From positions 992,001-1,056,000 of the forward strand of contig NZ_JACHGF010000001.1 of the NCBI RefSeq assembly GCF_014202275.1: 64,000 nucleotides of DNA, in the 5' to 3' direction. The DNA is from Rhabdobacter roseus. Its GTDB lineage: Bacteria > Bacteroidota > Bacteroidia > Cytophagales > Spirosomataceae. Both the position numbers and the translations under genes were made by a program. Positions 24,463-35,568 of the stretch are shown one piece after another. Position 1 is the stretch's first letter; each line of letters begins with the position of its first letter. Under the pieces are notes generated by a model. It did no database searches, was not told the DNA's origin, and saw nothing but the letters and a program-made list of their open reading frames with translations.

Positions 24463-25110
24463 TTAGTGGCCGATGACCCCCATTTCAAATTTACACACCT
24501 CTTTCAGGGTCTCTTCGTCGTGGATCATGGACGTTTGCTGCTTGATGTAGCCCGTCCGGATGTCGTACACCCAGCCGTGCAGGTAGGGGCGGTCTTCTTT
24601 TTCCCAGGCGTTCTGGATGATGTTGGTTTTGCCCAGGTTGTACACCTGCTCGATCACATTGAGCTCCACGAGGCGGTCGAAGCGCTCGTCTTCGGGAAGT
24701 ACCTCCAGTTGTTTCCAGTAATAGTTCTGGGTATCTTTGATCTGACGGATCCAGTTATCGATCAGGCCCAGATGGGCCGTCCCCATGGCGGCCTTGATAC
24801 CTCCGCAGCCGTAGTGGCCGCACACGATCACGTGCTGTACCTTGAGGTTCTCGACGGCGTACTGCAACACGCTAAGGAGATTCATGTCTGTCTGCACCAC
24901 CAGGTTAGCAATGTTGCGGTGCACAAAGATTTCACCGGGCGAGGTCTTCGTGATCTGGTCGGGCGGAACGCGGCTGTCGGAGCAGCCAATCCAAAGGAAC
25001 TTGGGTTCTTGCCCCTGGGCCCCTTTTACATAAAAATCCGGGTCCTTAGCCAGCATTTCTGCCACCCAGTCCTGGTTATTATTGAGTAATTCAATGATTG
25101 CTTCTTTCAT
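24463..25110 (-). CDS. Beta-class carbonic anhydrase
   Basis: 215 residues, the usual length. Catalyses CO2/bicarbonate interconversion in the cytoplasm. Zinc ligands and catalytic dyad are in place: Cys43-Ser-Asp45-Ser-Arg47 and His99-Tyr-Gly-Cys102 (GHYGCGG). The HRNIANLV segment at residues 64-71 is also conserved. It is monocistronic in the window, with a GTACC-rich 3' side and the dispersed repeat copy A beyond its stop. Confidence 0.95.
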   Translation of the reverse strand: MKEAIIELLNNNQDWVAEMLAKDPDFYVKGAQGQEPKFLWIGCSDSRVPPDQITKTSPGEIFVHRNIANLVVQTDMNLLSVLQYAVENLKVQHVIVCGHYGCGGIKAAMGTAHLGLIDNWIRQIKDTQNYYWKQLEVLPEDERFDRLVELNVIEQVYNLGKTNIIQNAWEKEDRPYLHGWVYDIRTGYIKQQTSMIHDEETLKEVCKFEMGVIGH

Positions 25111-25260
25111 ACAAACAGGGAGCGAGAAAATGAGGATGAGGTGAAACCAAAAGAAAGGTATGAATAAACAAATAAAAGTACTTTCTTACAAAATTGCATC
25201 ACTACAAACGCAGATAGTAGGTGGAGGAACCTTTTTGGAGGGTGAACAACGTTGAACGGA

Positions 25261-25716
25261 ATGAATATGACTTTAAAGACACAGCTGATCGGCCATCTGA
25301 AGGGGCTACTCGATGAGCGCATGGCCGTGGCCTGGGCGGCCATGGATGCCGCGCAGGCTTCGGCCAACGAGGCCAGCAAAAGCTCGGCCGGCGACAAGTA
25401 CGAAACCGCCCGCGCCATGGGCCAGCTCGACCGCAACATGCACGCCCGGCAGTACGAGCAGGCCCGGCAGGAAAGAGCCGTGCTGGAACGCGTCAGCGAG
25501 AACGAGGCCACCAAACGGGTGGCCGTAGGTACCCTGGTTAAGACCACGAGCAGCTGGTACTTCATTGCCGTGAGCGTGGGGGCCGTGGCCTTGGAAGGTA
25601 CCACGGTGCTGGCCGTATCGGCGGCGTCACCGGTGGGGCAGGTCCTGATTGGCAAGCAGGCCGGGGAGCCTTTTTTGTTTCAGGGAAAGAAGCAGCAGAT
25701 CGAAAGCATTTATTAA
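25261..25716 (+). CDS. Short GreA/GreB C-terminal-domain-like protein
   Basis: 151 residues from ATG 25261 (a TTG at 25252 is in frame but less likely). Residues about 5-85 form a long helical, probably coiled-coil region rich in Ala/Glu/Gln with ETARAMGQLDRNMHARQYEQARQE. The last 60 residues resemble the FKBP-like C-terminal domain of Gre factors: GTLVKTTSSWYFIAVSVG and VSAASPVGQVLIGKQAGEPF, i.e. the pattern SPlGxALlGkkvGD. Such proteins are often misnamed 3-oxoacyl-ACP synthase in databases. Without the acidic coiled-coil tip it is unlikely to be a true cleavage factor; it may bind RNA polymerase. Confidence 0.7.
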   Translation: MNMTLKTQLIGHLKGLLDERMAVAWAAMDAAQASANEASKSSAGDKYETARAMGQLDRNMHARQYEQARQERAVLERVSENEATKRVAVGTLVKTTSSWYFIAVSVGAVALEGTTVLAVSAASPVGQVLIGKQAGEPFLFQGKKQQIESIY

Positions 25717-25746
25717 AAATAAACAGCCGGGCTCATCACCCGGCTG
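25714..25746 (-). terminator. Hairpin terminator for yebC
   Basis: 8-bp GC-rich stem (25724-25731 with 25739-25746), 7-base loop; on the - strand a T-rich tract (TTTATTTTTAAT) follows. It lies 28 bases after the yebC stop and overlaps the end of the convergent Gre-like gene. Confidence 0.75.
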
Positions 25747-25773
25747 CCCATAGGTAAGTACCCCCCAAAGTAC

Positions 25774-26487
25774 CTACCCCATATTATGAAACACGCGCTG
25801 CACGTCGTCGTCTTCCTCGATGCGCTCGATGAGCTTTTCTACTTCGGCTACTTCTTCTTCGCTGAGCGACTTGGTGTCGTTCGGGATGCGCTCGAAGTCT
25901 GACTCCACGATCTCAAAGCCGTTTTCTTCCAGGTAGTGTTGCAGGGAGCCGTAGGCCGTAAACTCGCCGTAGATGTTGATCTGGTTGGTTTCTTCGTCCA
26001 GAAATACCTCGCTGGCTCCGAAGTCGATGAGTTCCAGCTCCAGCTCTTCAATGTCCTGGCCCTTGTGGGTTACTTTAAATATACACTGGCGATCAAAGAT
26101 AAAGTCCAGCATACCCATGGTACCCAGGCTGCCGCCCAGCTTGTTGAAGTAGCTCCGGATGTTGGCCACGGTTCGGGTGGGGTTGTCGGTGGTACTTTCA
26201 ATCAGGATCGCGACGCCGTGCGGGCCGTAGCCTTCGTACACCATCTCCTTGTAGTCTTCCTGATCTTTGGACGTAGCACGTTTAATAGCCCGTTCGATGG
26301 TATCTTTGGGCATGTTAGCGGCTTTGGCGTTCTGGAGCAGGGCGCGCAGGCGGGAGTTGGTAGCCGGGTCGGCACCGCCGCTTTTTACCGCCAGCACAAT
26401 ATCTTTACCTATGCGCGTAAAGGTTTTGGCCATGTGACTCCACCGCTTAAACATCCGCGCTTTCCGGTATTCAAATGCTCTTCCCAT
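25774..26487 (-). CDS. yebC: YebC/PmpR/TACO1-family protein
   Basis: 237 residues, normal length. Begins MGRAFEYRKARMFKRWSHMAKTF, then the family core KDIVLAVKSGGADPATNSRLRALLQNAKAANMPKDTIERAIKRAT and YEGYGPHGVAILIESTTDNPTRTVANIRSYFNK near residues 85-115. Family members were described as DNA-binding regulators and, more recently, as ribosome-associated factors easing translation of proline stretches. Monocistronic; its terminator lies at 25714-25746. Confidence 0.95.
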   Translation of the reverse strand: MGRAFEYRKARMFKRWSHMAKTFTRIGKDIVLAVKSGGADPATNSRLRALLQNAKAANMPKDTIERAIKRATSKDQEDYKEMVYEGYGPHGVAILIESTTDNPTRTVANIRSYFNKLGGSLGTMGMLDFIFDRQCIFKVTHKGQDIEELELELIDFGASEVFLDEETNQINIYGEFTAYGSLQHYLEENGFEIVESDFERIPNDTKSLSEEEVAEVEKLIERIEEDDDVQRVFHNMG

Positions 26488-26605
26488 GAGTAGTACTTGT
26501 ATAGCTATACATTTATTGACATATTGAACCGTAAAATTACGAAAGCGAATTCATCCCCGCCAAATAAAACAAAATCCTTTATAACCCCCACGCCGCCCAA
26601 ACGCT

Positions 26606-27058
26606 ATGAAGATCGTCTGGCAAGTCAAAGCCTTTTCCGAGTTTTCCCTGCATGAGCTCTACCAGGTACTCCGCCTGCGCAACGAAGTCTTTGTGGTAGA
26701 GCAGCAATGCCCCTTTCAAGACCTGGACAACAAAGACCAGGACTGCCACCATTTGCTGGCCTACCTGGAAGAAGGTACCCTGGCGGCCTACGCGCGCCTG
26801 GTTCCGGCGGGGCTCACGTTTGAGCACGCCGCCATCGGCCGGGTAGTAACCTCGCCCTCGGTGAGGCATCTGGGCCTGGGCCGCGAGCTTATGCAGCGGT
26901 CCATCGGGGCTATTGAGCAGCTCTACGGTCCGGTACCTATTCAGATTGGCGCTCAGTTGTACCTCAAGCGATTTTATGAAGCCTTTGGCTTTCGTGCCGC
27001 GAGCCCCATGTACCTGGAAGATGGCATCGAGCACATCGAAATGATCCGTCAAATCTAG
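26606..27058 (+). CDS. ElaA-type GNAT N-acetyltransferase
   Basis: 150 residues. ElaA pattern: ELYQVLRLRNEVFVVEQQCPFQDLDNKDQDCHHLL at residues 16-50, the acetyl-CoA loop GRVVTSPSVRHLGLGRELMQRSI near 75-97, and YLKRFYEAFGFRAASPMYLEDGIEHIEM at the end. Substrate unknown. Stands alone between yebC (divergent) and a 460-base gene-free stretch. Confidence 0.92.
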   Translation: MKIVWQVKAFSEFSLHELYQVLRLRNEVFVVEQQCPFQDLDNKDQDCHHLLAYLEEGTLAAYARLVPAGLTFEHAAIGRVVTSPSVRHLGLGRELMQRSIGAIEQLYGPVPIQIGAQLYLKRFYEAFGFRAASPMYLEDGIEHIEMIRQI

Positions 27059-27522
27059 CTTAGAAGCACATTTTGGGGAACAATGGGAACGCCTCTGGGC
27101 AACGAAATGGGGAAACAATTCCCAAAATTGACCCGTTAAATATTTGTATAAATTTTTTTAGTATTGATAATCAGCCAATTATCAATTTTAGGTACTTTGC
27201 TTCAAAAGGTGGTACAAAGATTTAATAATCTTTTTCGTCGATCGATAAATCGACCTGCTGCTTGAATGGAGTTATCCCGAAAGCGGCCTCAAAAAAAGAA
27301 CAACGATAATCACAGATAGAGGAGGGTTTACGTGGAATGGCCTACTGTTATGCGGTAGGCTATTTTTTTATTTATACATCACCCATTGGGGAATTTTTAC
27401 GCCAATCTGCCCCGCCGCGTTACCCACCCTTGCCTACCCCAAAGTACCTCTGCCCAGCCACAGCCCGTTGGTACGTTAATTGAATGCCCTCCACCCTTTA
27501 CATACCAACTCGCTAATTACCC
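27059..27522. other. 464-base gene-free region with a candidate small RNA unit
   Basis: No credible ORF. A promoter-like GGTACTTTGC near 27190, small dyads (AAGATT-TAAT-AATCTT near 27217; GTCGAT...ATCGAC near 27238) and a T-tailed hairpin at 27340-27371 together would define a transcript of about 170 bases. No known RNA family was recognised. Confidence 0.35.
27340..27371 (+). terminator. Hairpin with T tract in a gene-free region
   Basis: GCCTAC (27340-27345) pairs with GTAGGC (27355-27360), extended by one wobble and one G-C pair; loop of 5; then a run of seven Ts. It has no protein gene directly upstream on its strand within 280 bases. Confidence 0.7.
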
Positions 27523-27765
27523 ATGAAACCGCAAGAAGAACAACCAGAAGAGCATATAGAAGGCGGAACGCCTTCGCCATCCGGCCGTACCGACGCCCAA
27601 AAGCACACTGACGACGCCGACAAGTCCTCGGAGGTACTAGACCAGGAGGCGATCGACAAGTCCGAAGAAAACAACATGACCAAGCACAAAGGCTACAACG
27701 AAACGCCCGACGGAGTACCTGTGAAAACCAAGAAAAAAGAAGGGACCGATACGCGGAGTTTTTAA
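27523..27765 (+). CDS. Small, highly charged hydrophilic protein of unknown function
   Basis: 80 residues with no hydrophobic segment, rich in Glu, Lys, Asp, Thr and Pro: KPQEEQPEEHIEGGTPSPSG, then DDADKSSEVLDQEAIDKSEE, ending in a basic KTKKKEGTDTRSF. The composition suggests an intrinsically disordered protein; small hydrophilic proteins of this type are common stress-related products, but nothing here proves it. ATG 27523 follows ACCC and the iterated GTACC word occurs in-frame near 27717. It lies 32 bases before the lipocalin gene, same strand, possibly co-transcribed. Confidence 0.6.
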   Translation: MKPQEEQPEEHIEGGTPSPSGRTDAQKHTDDADKSSEVLDQEAIDKSEENNMTKHKGYNETPDGVPVKTKKKEGTDTRSF

Positions 27766-27797
27766 GCAAGGTAAGGTGAGCGTACTATCGATTAGCC

Positions 27798-28415
27798 ATG
27801 GAAAAGAACTTAAGTAAAGTGGATAAGGGTGACCTGGCCTGGCGGCTGTTGTGGCTGGGCGCTATGCTGGGGGGCGTGCTGTACTTTGCTTCCTCCTGCA
27901 AAAGCAGTAAAAAACTCAAGACCGTTGACCGGGTAGATCTGAACCGCTACACCGGAAAATGGTACGAAATAGCCTCGTTTCCGGCCCGTTTTCAGCGCAA
28001 CTGCGCCTGCACCACCGCCGAGTATTCCAGCAACGAAGACGGTACCATAAGGGTACTTAACCGCTGCTACAACACCAAGAAGCAAAAGTGGGAAAAAGCC
28101 ACCGCCAAGGCCTTTGTACGTGATAAGGCGTCGAATGCGGAGCTGGCCGTGCAGTTTTTCTGGCCCTTCAAAGGCGACTACTACATCATTGACCTGGCCA
28201 ATGACTACTCGCACGCCCTGGTGGGCACGCCCGACCGCAAGTACCTTTGGGTCCTGAGCCGCACCCCCCAACTAACCCGAACCGTGTACGATGAGTTGCT
28301 GGCCAAAGCCACTCAGCTGGGCTTTGACGTAACCCAGATTCAACGTACCGAACAAAGTACCTGTACCGAAGAAAACACCGCTTTGGCGGGGCAGGTACCC
28401 AGCACTACCTTTTGA
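27798..28415 (+). CDS. Bacterial lipocalin (Blc-like), probable lipoprotein
   Basis: 205 residues. A hydrophobic segment (residues 14-33) ends in YFASSC, a plausible lipobox, so it is likely an outer membrane lipoprotein although the preceding N-region is unusually long. The lipocalin motif NRYTGKWYEIASFPARFQ (about 50-67) is classical, with the second block ALVGTPDRKYLWVLSRTPQL near 145-165. Blc proteins bind lysophospholipids or fatty acids and serve in membrane stress. The 3' end is followed closely by another small lipoprotein gene. Confidence 0.9.
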   Translation: MEKNLSKVDKGDLAWRLLWLGAMLGGVLYFASSCKSSKKLKTVDRVDLNRYTGKWYEIASFPARFQRNCACTTAEYSSNEDGTIRVLNRCYNTKKQKWEKATAKAFVRDKASNAELAVQFFWPFKGDYYIIDLANDYSHALVGTPDRKYLWVLSRTPQLTRTVYDELLAKATQLGFDVTQIQRTEQSTCTEENTALAGQVPSTTF

Positions 28416-28447
28416 TTTTGTTAAAAGAAAAGTCTTTTGAAATTTCC

Positions 28448-28822
28448 ATGAAAAAATACATCGGTTTTGGCTTGATCCTGCTAAGTGCCTGGGCCTGTGA
28501 GCCAGCCCCGGTTTTGGCCCCGGAAGGGTTGACGGCCTTGCAGGGAAGTAGATGCATCTACGACAACCGCACCACGGTCCGGCAGCTGGATAAGCAGGTA
28601 GGTACGGTGCGCATCACGGCTACGGCTAGCAATTGGTGGATCGATATCTACGTGGACGGAGACGAGGAAACGCCTTACTGTCCGTGTAATTTGCCCAAGG
28701 AATTATCGGAGGGGGGCACCCGGGTAGAATTTAATGCTGAGCTAAAAGAAATCCTGGCCGGGGAAGACGGGCGTTGCCAGCCCATCCGGCTTACGTACGT
28801 CATCAAGGTACCCCAAAGCTAG
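28448..28822 (+). CDS. Small lipoprotein of unknown function
   Basis: 124 residues from ATG 28448 (MKKYIGFGLILLSAWACEPAP); the longer TTG frame would lose the signal sequence. Lipobox LLSAWAC with Cys at residue 17. The mature part has four more Cys (RCIYDN, YCPCNLP, GRCQP) and strand-rich sequence (TVRITATASNWWIDIYVDGDEE). No family recognised. Starts 32 bases after the lipocalin stop; a terminator follows at 28916. Confidence 0.72.
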   Translation: MKKYIGFGLILLSAWACEPAPVLAPEGLTALQGSRCIYDNRTTVRQLDKQVGTVRITATASNWWIDIYVDGDEETPYCPCNLPKELSEGGTRVEFNAELKEILAGEDGRCQPIRLTYVIKVPQS

Positions 28823-28915
28823 GTTTGAGCCAAAAAAATACGGGATAAAATATCTAATATTTGGACTAATTACTTATTTACATTCTGCTCCTAAGTATAG
28901 ATTATCTATCTATAT

Positions 28916-28940
28916 AAGTACCTATATGTAGGTACTTTTT
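28916..28940 (+). terminator. Terminator built from the iterated AAGTACCT word
   Basis: AAGTACCTA (28916-28924) pairs with TAGGTACTT (28929-28937), loop of 4, followed directly by Ts. The stem is exactly the window's over-represented word and its complement. Confidence 0.75.
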
Positions 28941-29059
28941 GTTTAAAGGCCTATTTGTAAAGAGAAAGTAGGGAAATGCGACTACGCAAAAATGTGGTTC
29001 TTTAGGGTGAAATTACCGTACTTTGTGTCGATTCCTGAAGGTACCTCATTGCACAGCAC

Positions 29060-30016
29060 ATGACCAAAGTAACCGAGTACGTCCGGCAGGCCGGAGGACG
29101 CACGCTCTTCTCGCTCGAAATTATTCCGCCTTTAAAAGGTCAAAATATCAACCAACTGCTGGACTCCATCGAGCCGCTCATGGAGTTTAAGCCGCCCTTC
29201 GTGGACGTCACCTACCACCGCGAAGAGGTCATCGACAAGCAACTACCCAATGGGCTCATCCAGCGGATTCCGGTGCGGAAACGGCCCGGTACGGTGGGTA
29301 TCTGCGCCCGGCTCATGGAGCGCTTCAAGGTCGATGCCGTGCCGCACGTCATCTGCGGCGGATTTACCCGTGAGGAAACCGAAGACATGCTCATTGACCT
29401 GCACTACCTGGGCATCGACAACGTGCTGGTACTGCGCGGCGACGCCGAGAAATCGGTGGGCGTATTTATGCCCAAAGCCGGCGGGCACTGCTACGCTTCG
29501 GAGCTGATCGAGCAGGTGGTGAGCATGAACCACGGAAAGCTGCTGCACGAAGAAACCGAAGGTACCCCCACCAATTTCTGCATTGGCGTGGCCGGGTACC
29601 CCGAGAAGCACCTCGAGGCCCAGGACCTCGATACGGATTTTAGGTACCTTAAGAAAAAAGTAGACGCGGGTGCCGAGTACATCGTCACGCAGATGTTTTT
29701 CGACAACCAGAAGTACTTCCGCTTCGTGGAGCGCTGCCGGGCCGAGGGCATCCAGGTACCCATCATTCCGGGCCTCAAACCGCTTTCTACCAAAAAACAG
29801 CTCAGTATACTACCCCGGATCTTCCACCTGGACATGCCGCCGGAGCTGGTGGCCGAAGTCGAAAAATGCGACACCGACCAGCAGGTGCGGCAGGTCGGAA
29901 TCGAGTGGGGTATCCAGCAGTGCCGAGAGCTGCTGGCCTACGGGGTACCGGTACTGCACTTTTACACCATGGGCAAGTCCGACAACGTGTTGCAGATTGC
30001 CCGCGGCGTTTTTTAG
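29060..30016 (+). CDS. metF: Methylenetetrahydrofolate reductase
   Basis: 318 residues, the usual bacterial MetF length. Reduces 5,10-methylene-THF to 5-methyl-THF with FAD for methionine synthesis. Family blocks: FSLEIIPPLKGQNINQLLDSIEPL with the catalytic Glu (residue 20), FVDVTYHREE near 50, GIDNVLVLRGDAEK near 125, FCIGVAGYPEKH near 172, and YIVTQMFFDNQKYFRFVERC near 210. ATG 29060 follows a GTACTTTGTG promoter-like stretch. It converges with the thi operon, 24 bases away. Confidence 0.96.
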   Translation: MTKVTEYVRQAGGRTLFSLEIIPPLKGQNINQLLDSIEPLMEFKPPFVDVTYHREEVIDKQLPNGLIQRIPVRKRPGTVGICARLMERFKVDAVPHVICGGFTREETEDMLIDLHYLGIDNVLVLRGDAEKSVGVFMPKAGGHCYASELIEQVVSMNHGKLLHEETEGTPTNFCIGVAGYPEKHLEAQDLDTDFRYLKKKVDAGAEYIVTQMFFDNQKYFRFVERCRAEGIQVPIIPGLKPLSTKKQLSILPRIFHLDMPPELVAEVEKCDTDQQVRQVGIEWGIQQCRELLAYGVPVLHFYTMGKSDNVLQIARGVF

Positions 30017-30040
30017 GGGTACTTTATAAAGTAAGGTACT

Positions 30041-31159
30041 TTATTCTAAAGCCACCAGCGAGCGGTCCCAATCTTTCCAGACGGGCTCGTACCCTTGCGC
30101 ACGAATTAGGGCGGCGATTTCGGCGGGCGAGCGCTCGTCGCTGATCTCGAATTGCTCCAGCGACTGCGGCTCCACCACGTAGCCCCCGGGGTTGGTCTTG
30201 GAGCCCGCACTCATGGACGTAATGCCCAGCCGGATGGCGTGATTCCGAAATACCTCCGACTCTCGCGTCGAGAGCGAGAGCTCCACTTCTTCGTTGAAAA
30301 GCCGGTAGGCGCAAATAAGCTGCACCAGCTCCCGGTCACTCATTTCTACTTTGGGCGGCACTCCGCCTGAGTACGGCCGCAGCCGTGGAAACGAAATGGA
30401 GTACTTGGTTTGCCAGTAGGTTTTTTCGAGGTACTGCAGGTGCAGGCCCGTAAAGAAGCAGTCGGTGCGCCAGTCTTCCAGGCCGATAAGTACCCCCAGC
30501 CCGATCTTATGTACCTTGGCCCGGCCCAGGCGGTCGGGCGTGTCGAGGCGGTACTCAAAGTTGGCCTTTTTGCCCTTGGGGTGGTGCTTGCGGTAGTCGT
30601 CGCGGTGGTAGGTTTCCTGGTACACCAGCACGGTATTGAGTCCCAGCGGTACTAGTTCTTCATAGTCGGGCTGGTCGAGCGGCTGTACTTCCATCGAGAT
30701 ATGCGCAAAGTGCGGCGTCAGCAGCCGAAGTACCCTCTTGAAGTACTCCACACCCACGGTTTGGGTGGCCTCGCCCGTCACGAGCAGCACGTGCTCGTAG
30801 CCCATTTGCTTAAGGGCCTCCGCCTCGCGCAGGATCTCGGCGTCAGTGAGGGTGCGGCGGGGTAGTTTGTTATCAAAGCTAAAACCGCAGTAAGTACAGA
30901 TGTTCTGGCACTCGTTGGAAAGGTACAGTGGCACGTACAGCTGAATCACCTTGCCGAAGCGCTTGAGGGTACTTTGGTGGCTTAGCTGCGCCATCTGCTC
31001 CAGAAAGGGCGCGGCCGCGGGCGAGAGCAACGCTTTCAGATCTTCCAGGTCGCGGCGGGGCCGGGCCAGGGCGCTGGCTACGTCGGCGGGCGTTTTGGCG
31101 TAGATACTTTGCTTTACGTCGTCCCAGGCGTAGGTATCGAATACATTACTAAACGTCAT
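30041..31159 (-). CDS. thiH: 2-iminoacetate synthase
   Basis: 372 residues. Radical-SAM tyrosine lyase that supplies dehydroglycine for the thiazole ring. The cluster motif is Cys84-x3-Cys88-x2-Cys91 ([10 protein letters not shown]). The [16 protein letters not shown] and LVYQETYH segments are typical, and the C-terminal [12 protein letters not shown] is conserved in ThiH. Its ATG overlaps the thiG stop by four bases, so they are translationally coupled. Last gene of the thiamine operon; use of ThiH rather than the oxygen-dependent ThiO is consistent with micro-oxic life. Confidence 0.95.
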   Translation of the reverse strand: MTFSNVFDTYAWDDVKQSIYAKTPADVASALARPRRDLEDLKALLSPAAAPFLEQMAQLSHQSTLKRFGKVIQLYVPLYLSNECQNICTYCGFSFDNKLPRRTLTDAEILREAEALKQMGYEHVLLVTGEATQTVGVEYFKRVLRLLTPHFAHISMEVQPLDQPDYEELVPLGLNTVLVYQETYHRDDYRKHHPKGKKANFEYRLDTPDRLGRAKVHKIGLGVLIGLEDWRTDCFFTGLHLQYLEKTYWQTKYSISFPRLRPYSGGVPPKVEMSDRELVQLICAYRLFNEEVELSLSTRESEVFRNHAIRLGITSMSAGSKTNPGGYVVEPQSLEQFEISDERSPAEIAALIRAQGYEPVWKDWDRSLVALE

Positions 31160-31923
31160 AGCTGATCGAGAAAGGCGGTGAGCGGACTGCTGGCGGCGGC
31201 ATTTGGGGTAGGCGGGGCGAGTCGGGCTTCAAAGGCTAGCCGACCGGCTTCCACGGCCAGCCGAAACGCCCGCGCCATCGCAACGGGATCGGCGGCGGCG
31301 GCAATGGCGGTATTCACCAGCACGGCGTCGGCCCCCAGCTCCAGGGCCTTGGCAGCGTCGGAGGGAGCCCCGATCCCGGCGTCGACCACCACGGGTACTT
31401 TGCTTTGCTCGATGATGATTTCCAGGAAGTCGATCGTGCGCAGGCCTTTGTTACTTCCAATTGGCGAGCCCAGCGGCATCACGGCCGCCGTACCTACCTC
31501 TTCCAGCCGCTTGCACAGGACCGGGTCGGCGTGGATGTAGGGCAGTACCACGAAACCGAGCTTGGCCAGCTCCTCGGTGGCTTTGAGCGTCTCGACGGCG
31601 TCGGGCAGCAGGTACTTGGGGTCGGGGTGAATCTCGAGTTTAATCCAATTCGTCTCCAGTGCTTCACGGGCCAGCTGGGCCGCAAAAACGGCTTCTTTGG
31701 CGTTGCGCACGCCGGAGGTATTGGGCAATAAATGAAACTGCGGATGGTGCAGGTGCGTCAGGATGTCGTCCTGCTCGTTCTGGACGTCCACGCGCTTGAG
31801 CGCTACCGTCACAAGCTCCGAGCCGCTTTCGAGCAGGGCTTGCTCCATGAGCGCCGCCCGGCTGAACTTGCCCGTTCCGGTGAAGAGCCGGGAGCGGAAT
31901 GTTTTATCGGCGATGGTTAGCAT
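31156..31923 (-). CDS. thiG: Thiazole synthase
   Basis: 255 residues, normal length. Forms the thiazole phosphate from deoxyxylulose phosphate, dehydroglycine and ThiS-thiocarboxylate. The Schiff-base lysine is Lys95 in [18 protein letters not shown]. Other blocks are [35 protein letters not shown] and [31 protein letters not shown]. It starts after a 250-base gap holding a long hairpin, so it may have its own promoter in addition to the riboswitch-controlled one. Confidence 0.96.
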   Translation of the reverse strand: MLTIADKTFRSRLFTGTGKFSRAALMEQALLESGSELVTVALKRVDVQNEQDDILTHLHHPQFHLLPNTSGVRNAKEAVFAAQLAREALETNWIKLEIHPDPKYLLPDAVETLKATEELAKLGFVVLPYIHADPVLCKRLEEVGTAAVMPLGSPIGSNKGLRTIDFLEIIIEQSKVPVVVDAGIGAPSDAAKALELGADAVLVNTAIAAAADPVAMARAFRLAVEAGRLAFEARLAPPTPNAAASSPLTAFLDQL

Positions 31924-32041
31924 GAGTGTTTTTCCTATTTGTAAAACAGATTAATAAAATATAAGTACAGTGCCTTTATAGAAACCTAAAACAGACGATT
32001 TCGTCAAGGCATACTTTTGCCCTCACGGCCGGGCAGGCCCC

Positions 32042-32124
32042 GTCCTCTCAACACCGCTGGATTTTACAGCCCTGCGCTAATCAGCCGCACAAAGGGCTGT
32101 AAAAAAGGCGGCTTTTGAGAGGAC
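32042..32124 (-). repeat. 83-base nested inverted repeat between thiE and thiG
   Basis: Three collinear stems: GTCCTCTCAA/TTGAGAGGAC (32042-32051 with 32115-32124), CCGC/GCGG (32054-32057 with 32108-32111) and a 12-bp perfect stem (32062-32073 with 32093-32104), closing on a GC-rich loop. It does not match the TPP riboswitch. It could be an intra-operon attenuator or mRNA processing element, or a miniature inverted-repeat insertion. Confidence 0.7.
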
Positions 32125-32173
32125 TGTTAGGTTTTTACGTTACCGATGCATCTTTATTCAATTACAATACACT

Positions 32174-32802
32174 CTAATTCAAAAAGTAATACAATTCCGA
32201 AATGACTTCGGCGGGCTGGGCGGCCATGGTAATCAGCGAAGACACCGCTACGCCGTGCACGCCCGCGGCGCGTAGGGCGGGGACATCGGCTACCTCGATT
32301 CCCCCGATGGCTACGATCGGGATCGGGAGGCCATTTTGCTGACATTGTTGTAGGATGCTGCGGTACCCCTCCAGGCCCAGGATGGGGCTCAGGTTTTGCT
32401 TGGTGGTGGTGAAACGGTACGGACCCAGCCCCACGTAATCGGCTCCCTGGCGCACGTGCTGCTCGATATCCTCGTAGGTATTGGCCGTAGCGCCGATCAC
32501 TACCTGCGGGCCCACGATGCGGCGTACTTCCGCCACGGGGAGGTCGGTCTTCCCGACGTGTACGCCGGTGGCACCTACCTGCCGGGCTACGTGCGGGTAG
32601 TCGTTGATGATGAGCGCCACCCGTTGCGTCTGGCAGTAGCGCTGCGCTTCCTGGGCCAGACGAAGTACCTCCGCTTCGGGCTGGTCTTTGAGCCGGAGCT
32701 GCACCCACGAAACGCCCGCCTCGCAGGCGCGCCGGAGGTGATCCAGGTGCTGCTGGGGGGTACTTCCCTGGGTGATGTAGTGGAGTTTATGGATGTCGAA
32801 AT

Positions 32803-32806
<4 letters not shown>
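32174..32806 (-). CDS. thiE: Thiamine phosphate synthase
   Basis: 210 residues from ATG 32806; the longer frame to 32869 runs back into the upstream gene. Joins the pyrimidine and thiazole phosphates to thiamine phosphate. Signature blocks: LHYITQGSTPQQHLDHLRRACEAG, VQLRLKDQ, LIINDYPHVARQVGATGVHVGKTDLPVAEVR, ADYVGLGPYRFTTTKQN and VAIGGIEVADVPALRAAGVHGVAVSSLI. Complete active-site pattern, in contrast to the TenI-like protein upstream. Its ATG overlaps the upstream stop (ATGA). Confidence 0.95.
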
Positions 32807-35282
<2,476 letters not shown>

Positions 35283-35307
35283 TTAGGATTTAAAAGAAAG
35301 GCAAAAA

Positions 35308-35511
35308 CTACCCGCCCTGGGTAGCCCGGATGAGCGTGATCTGGTCGTTGGGAGAAAGCGGGAAAGTACCCCAGTCGGGGCGGGTCACGACGGTGTCGTT
35401 GACGGCCACGGCAATGCCTTTGCGCTCGGCCAGGTGGTGGGCCGCCAGCAGCGTCAGGAGCGTGTCCTGCTCAGAAACGGGAAAGGGTTGGTGATTGATG
35501 AATACCTCCAT
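35308..35511 (-). CDS. thiS: Sulfur carrier protein ThiS
   Basis: 67 residues from ATG 35511 (MEVFINHQPFPVSEQ); the longer frame to 35589 reads through the riboswitch and is rejected. Ubiquitin-like fold with the obligatory C-terminal Gly-Gly (IRATQGG), which is activated and thiocarboxylated to donate sulfur to ThiG. The AVAVNDTVVTRPDW segment is typical. It is the first gene after the TPP riboswitch. The adenylating enzyme ThiF is not in the window. Confidence 0.95.
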   Translation of the reverse strand: MEVFINHQPFPVSEQDTLLTLLAAHHLAERKGIAVAVNDTVVTRPDWGTFPLSPNDQITLIRATQGG

Positions 35512-35568
35512 GGTAAATACAGATTTACACTTCAGGAGGTACCCTGCTTCGGCCAGAAGCAACGCACG

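Noticed and set aside
32005-32020. TACTTTTG promoter element on the + strand in the thiE-thiG gap
   Set aside because: It points into the antisense of thiE, with no + strand gene to drive; TAnnTTTG alone occurs often by chance.
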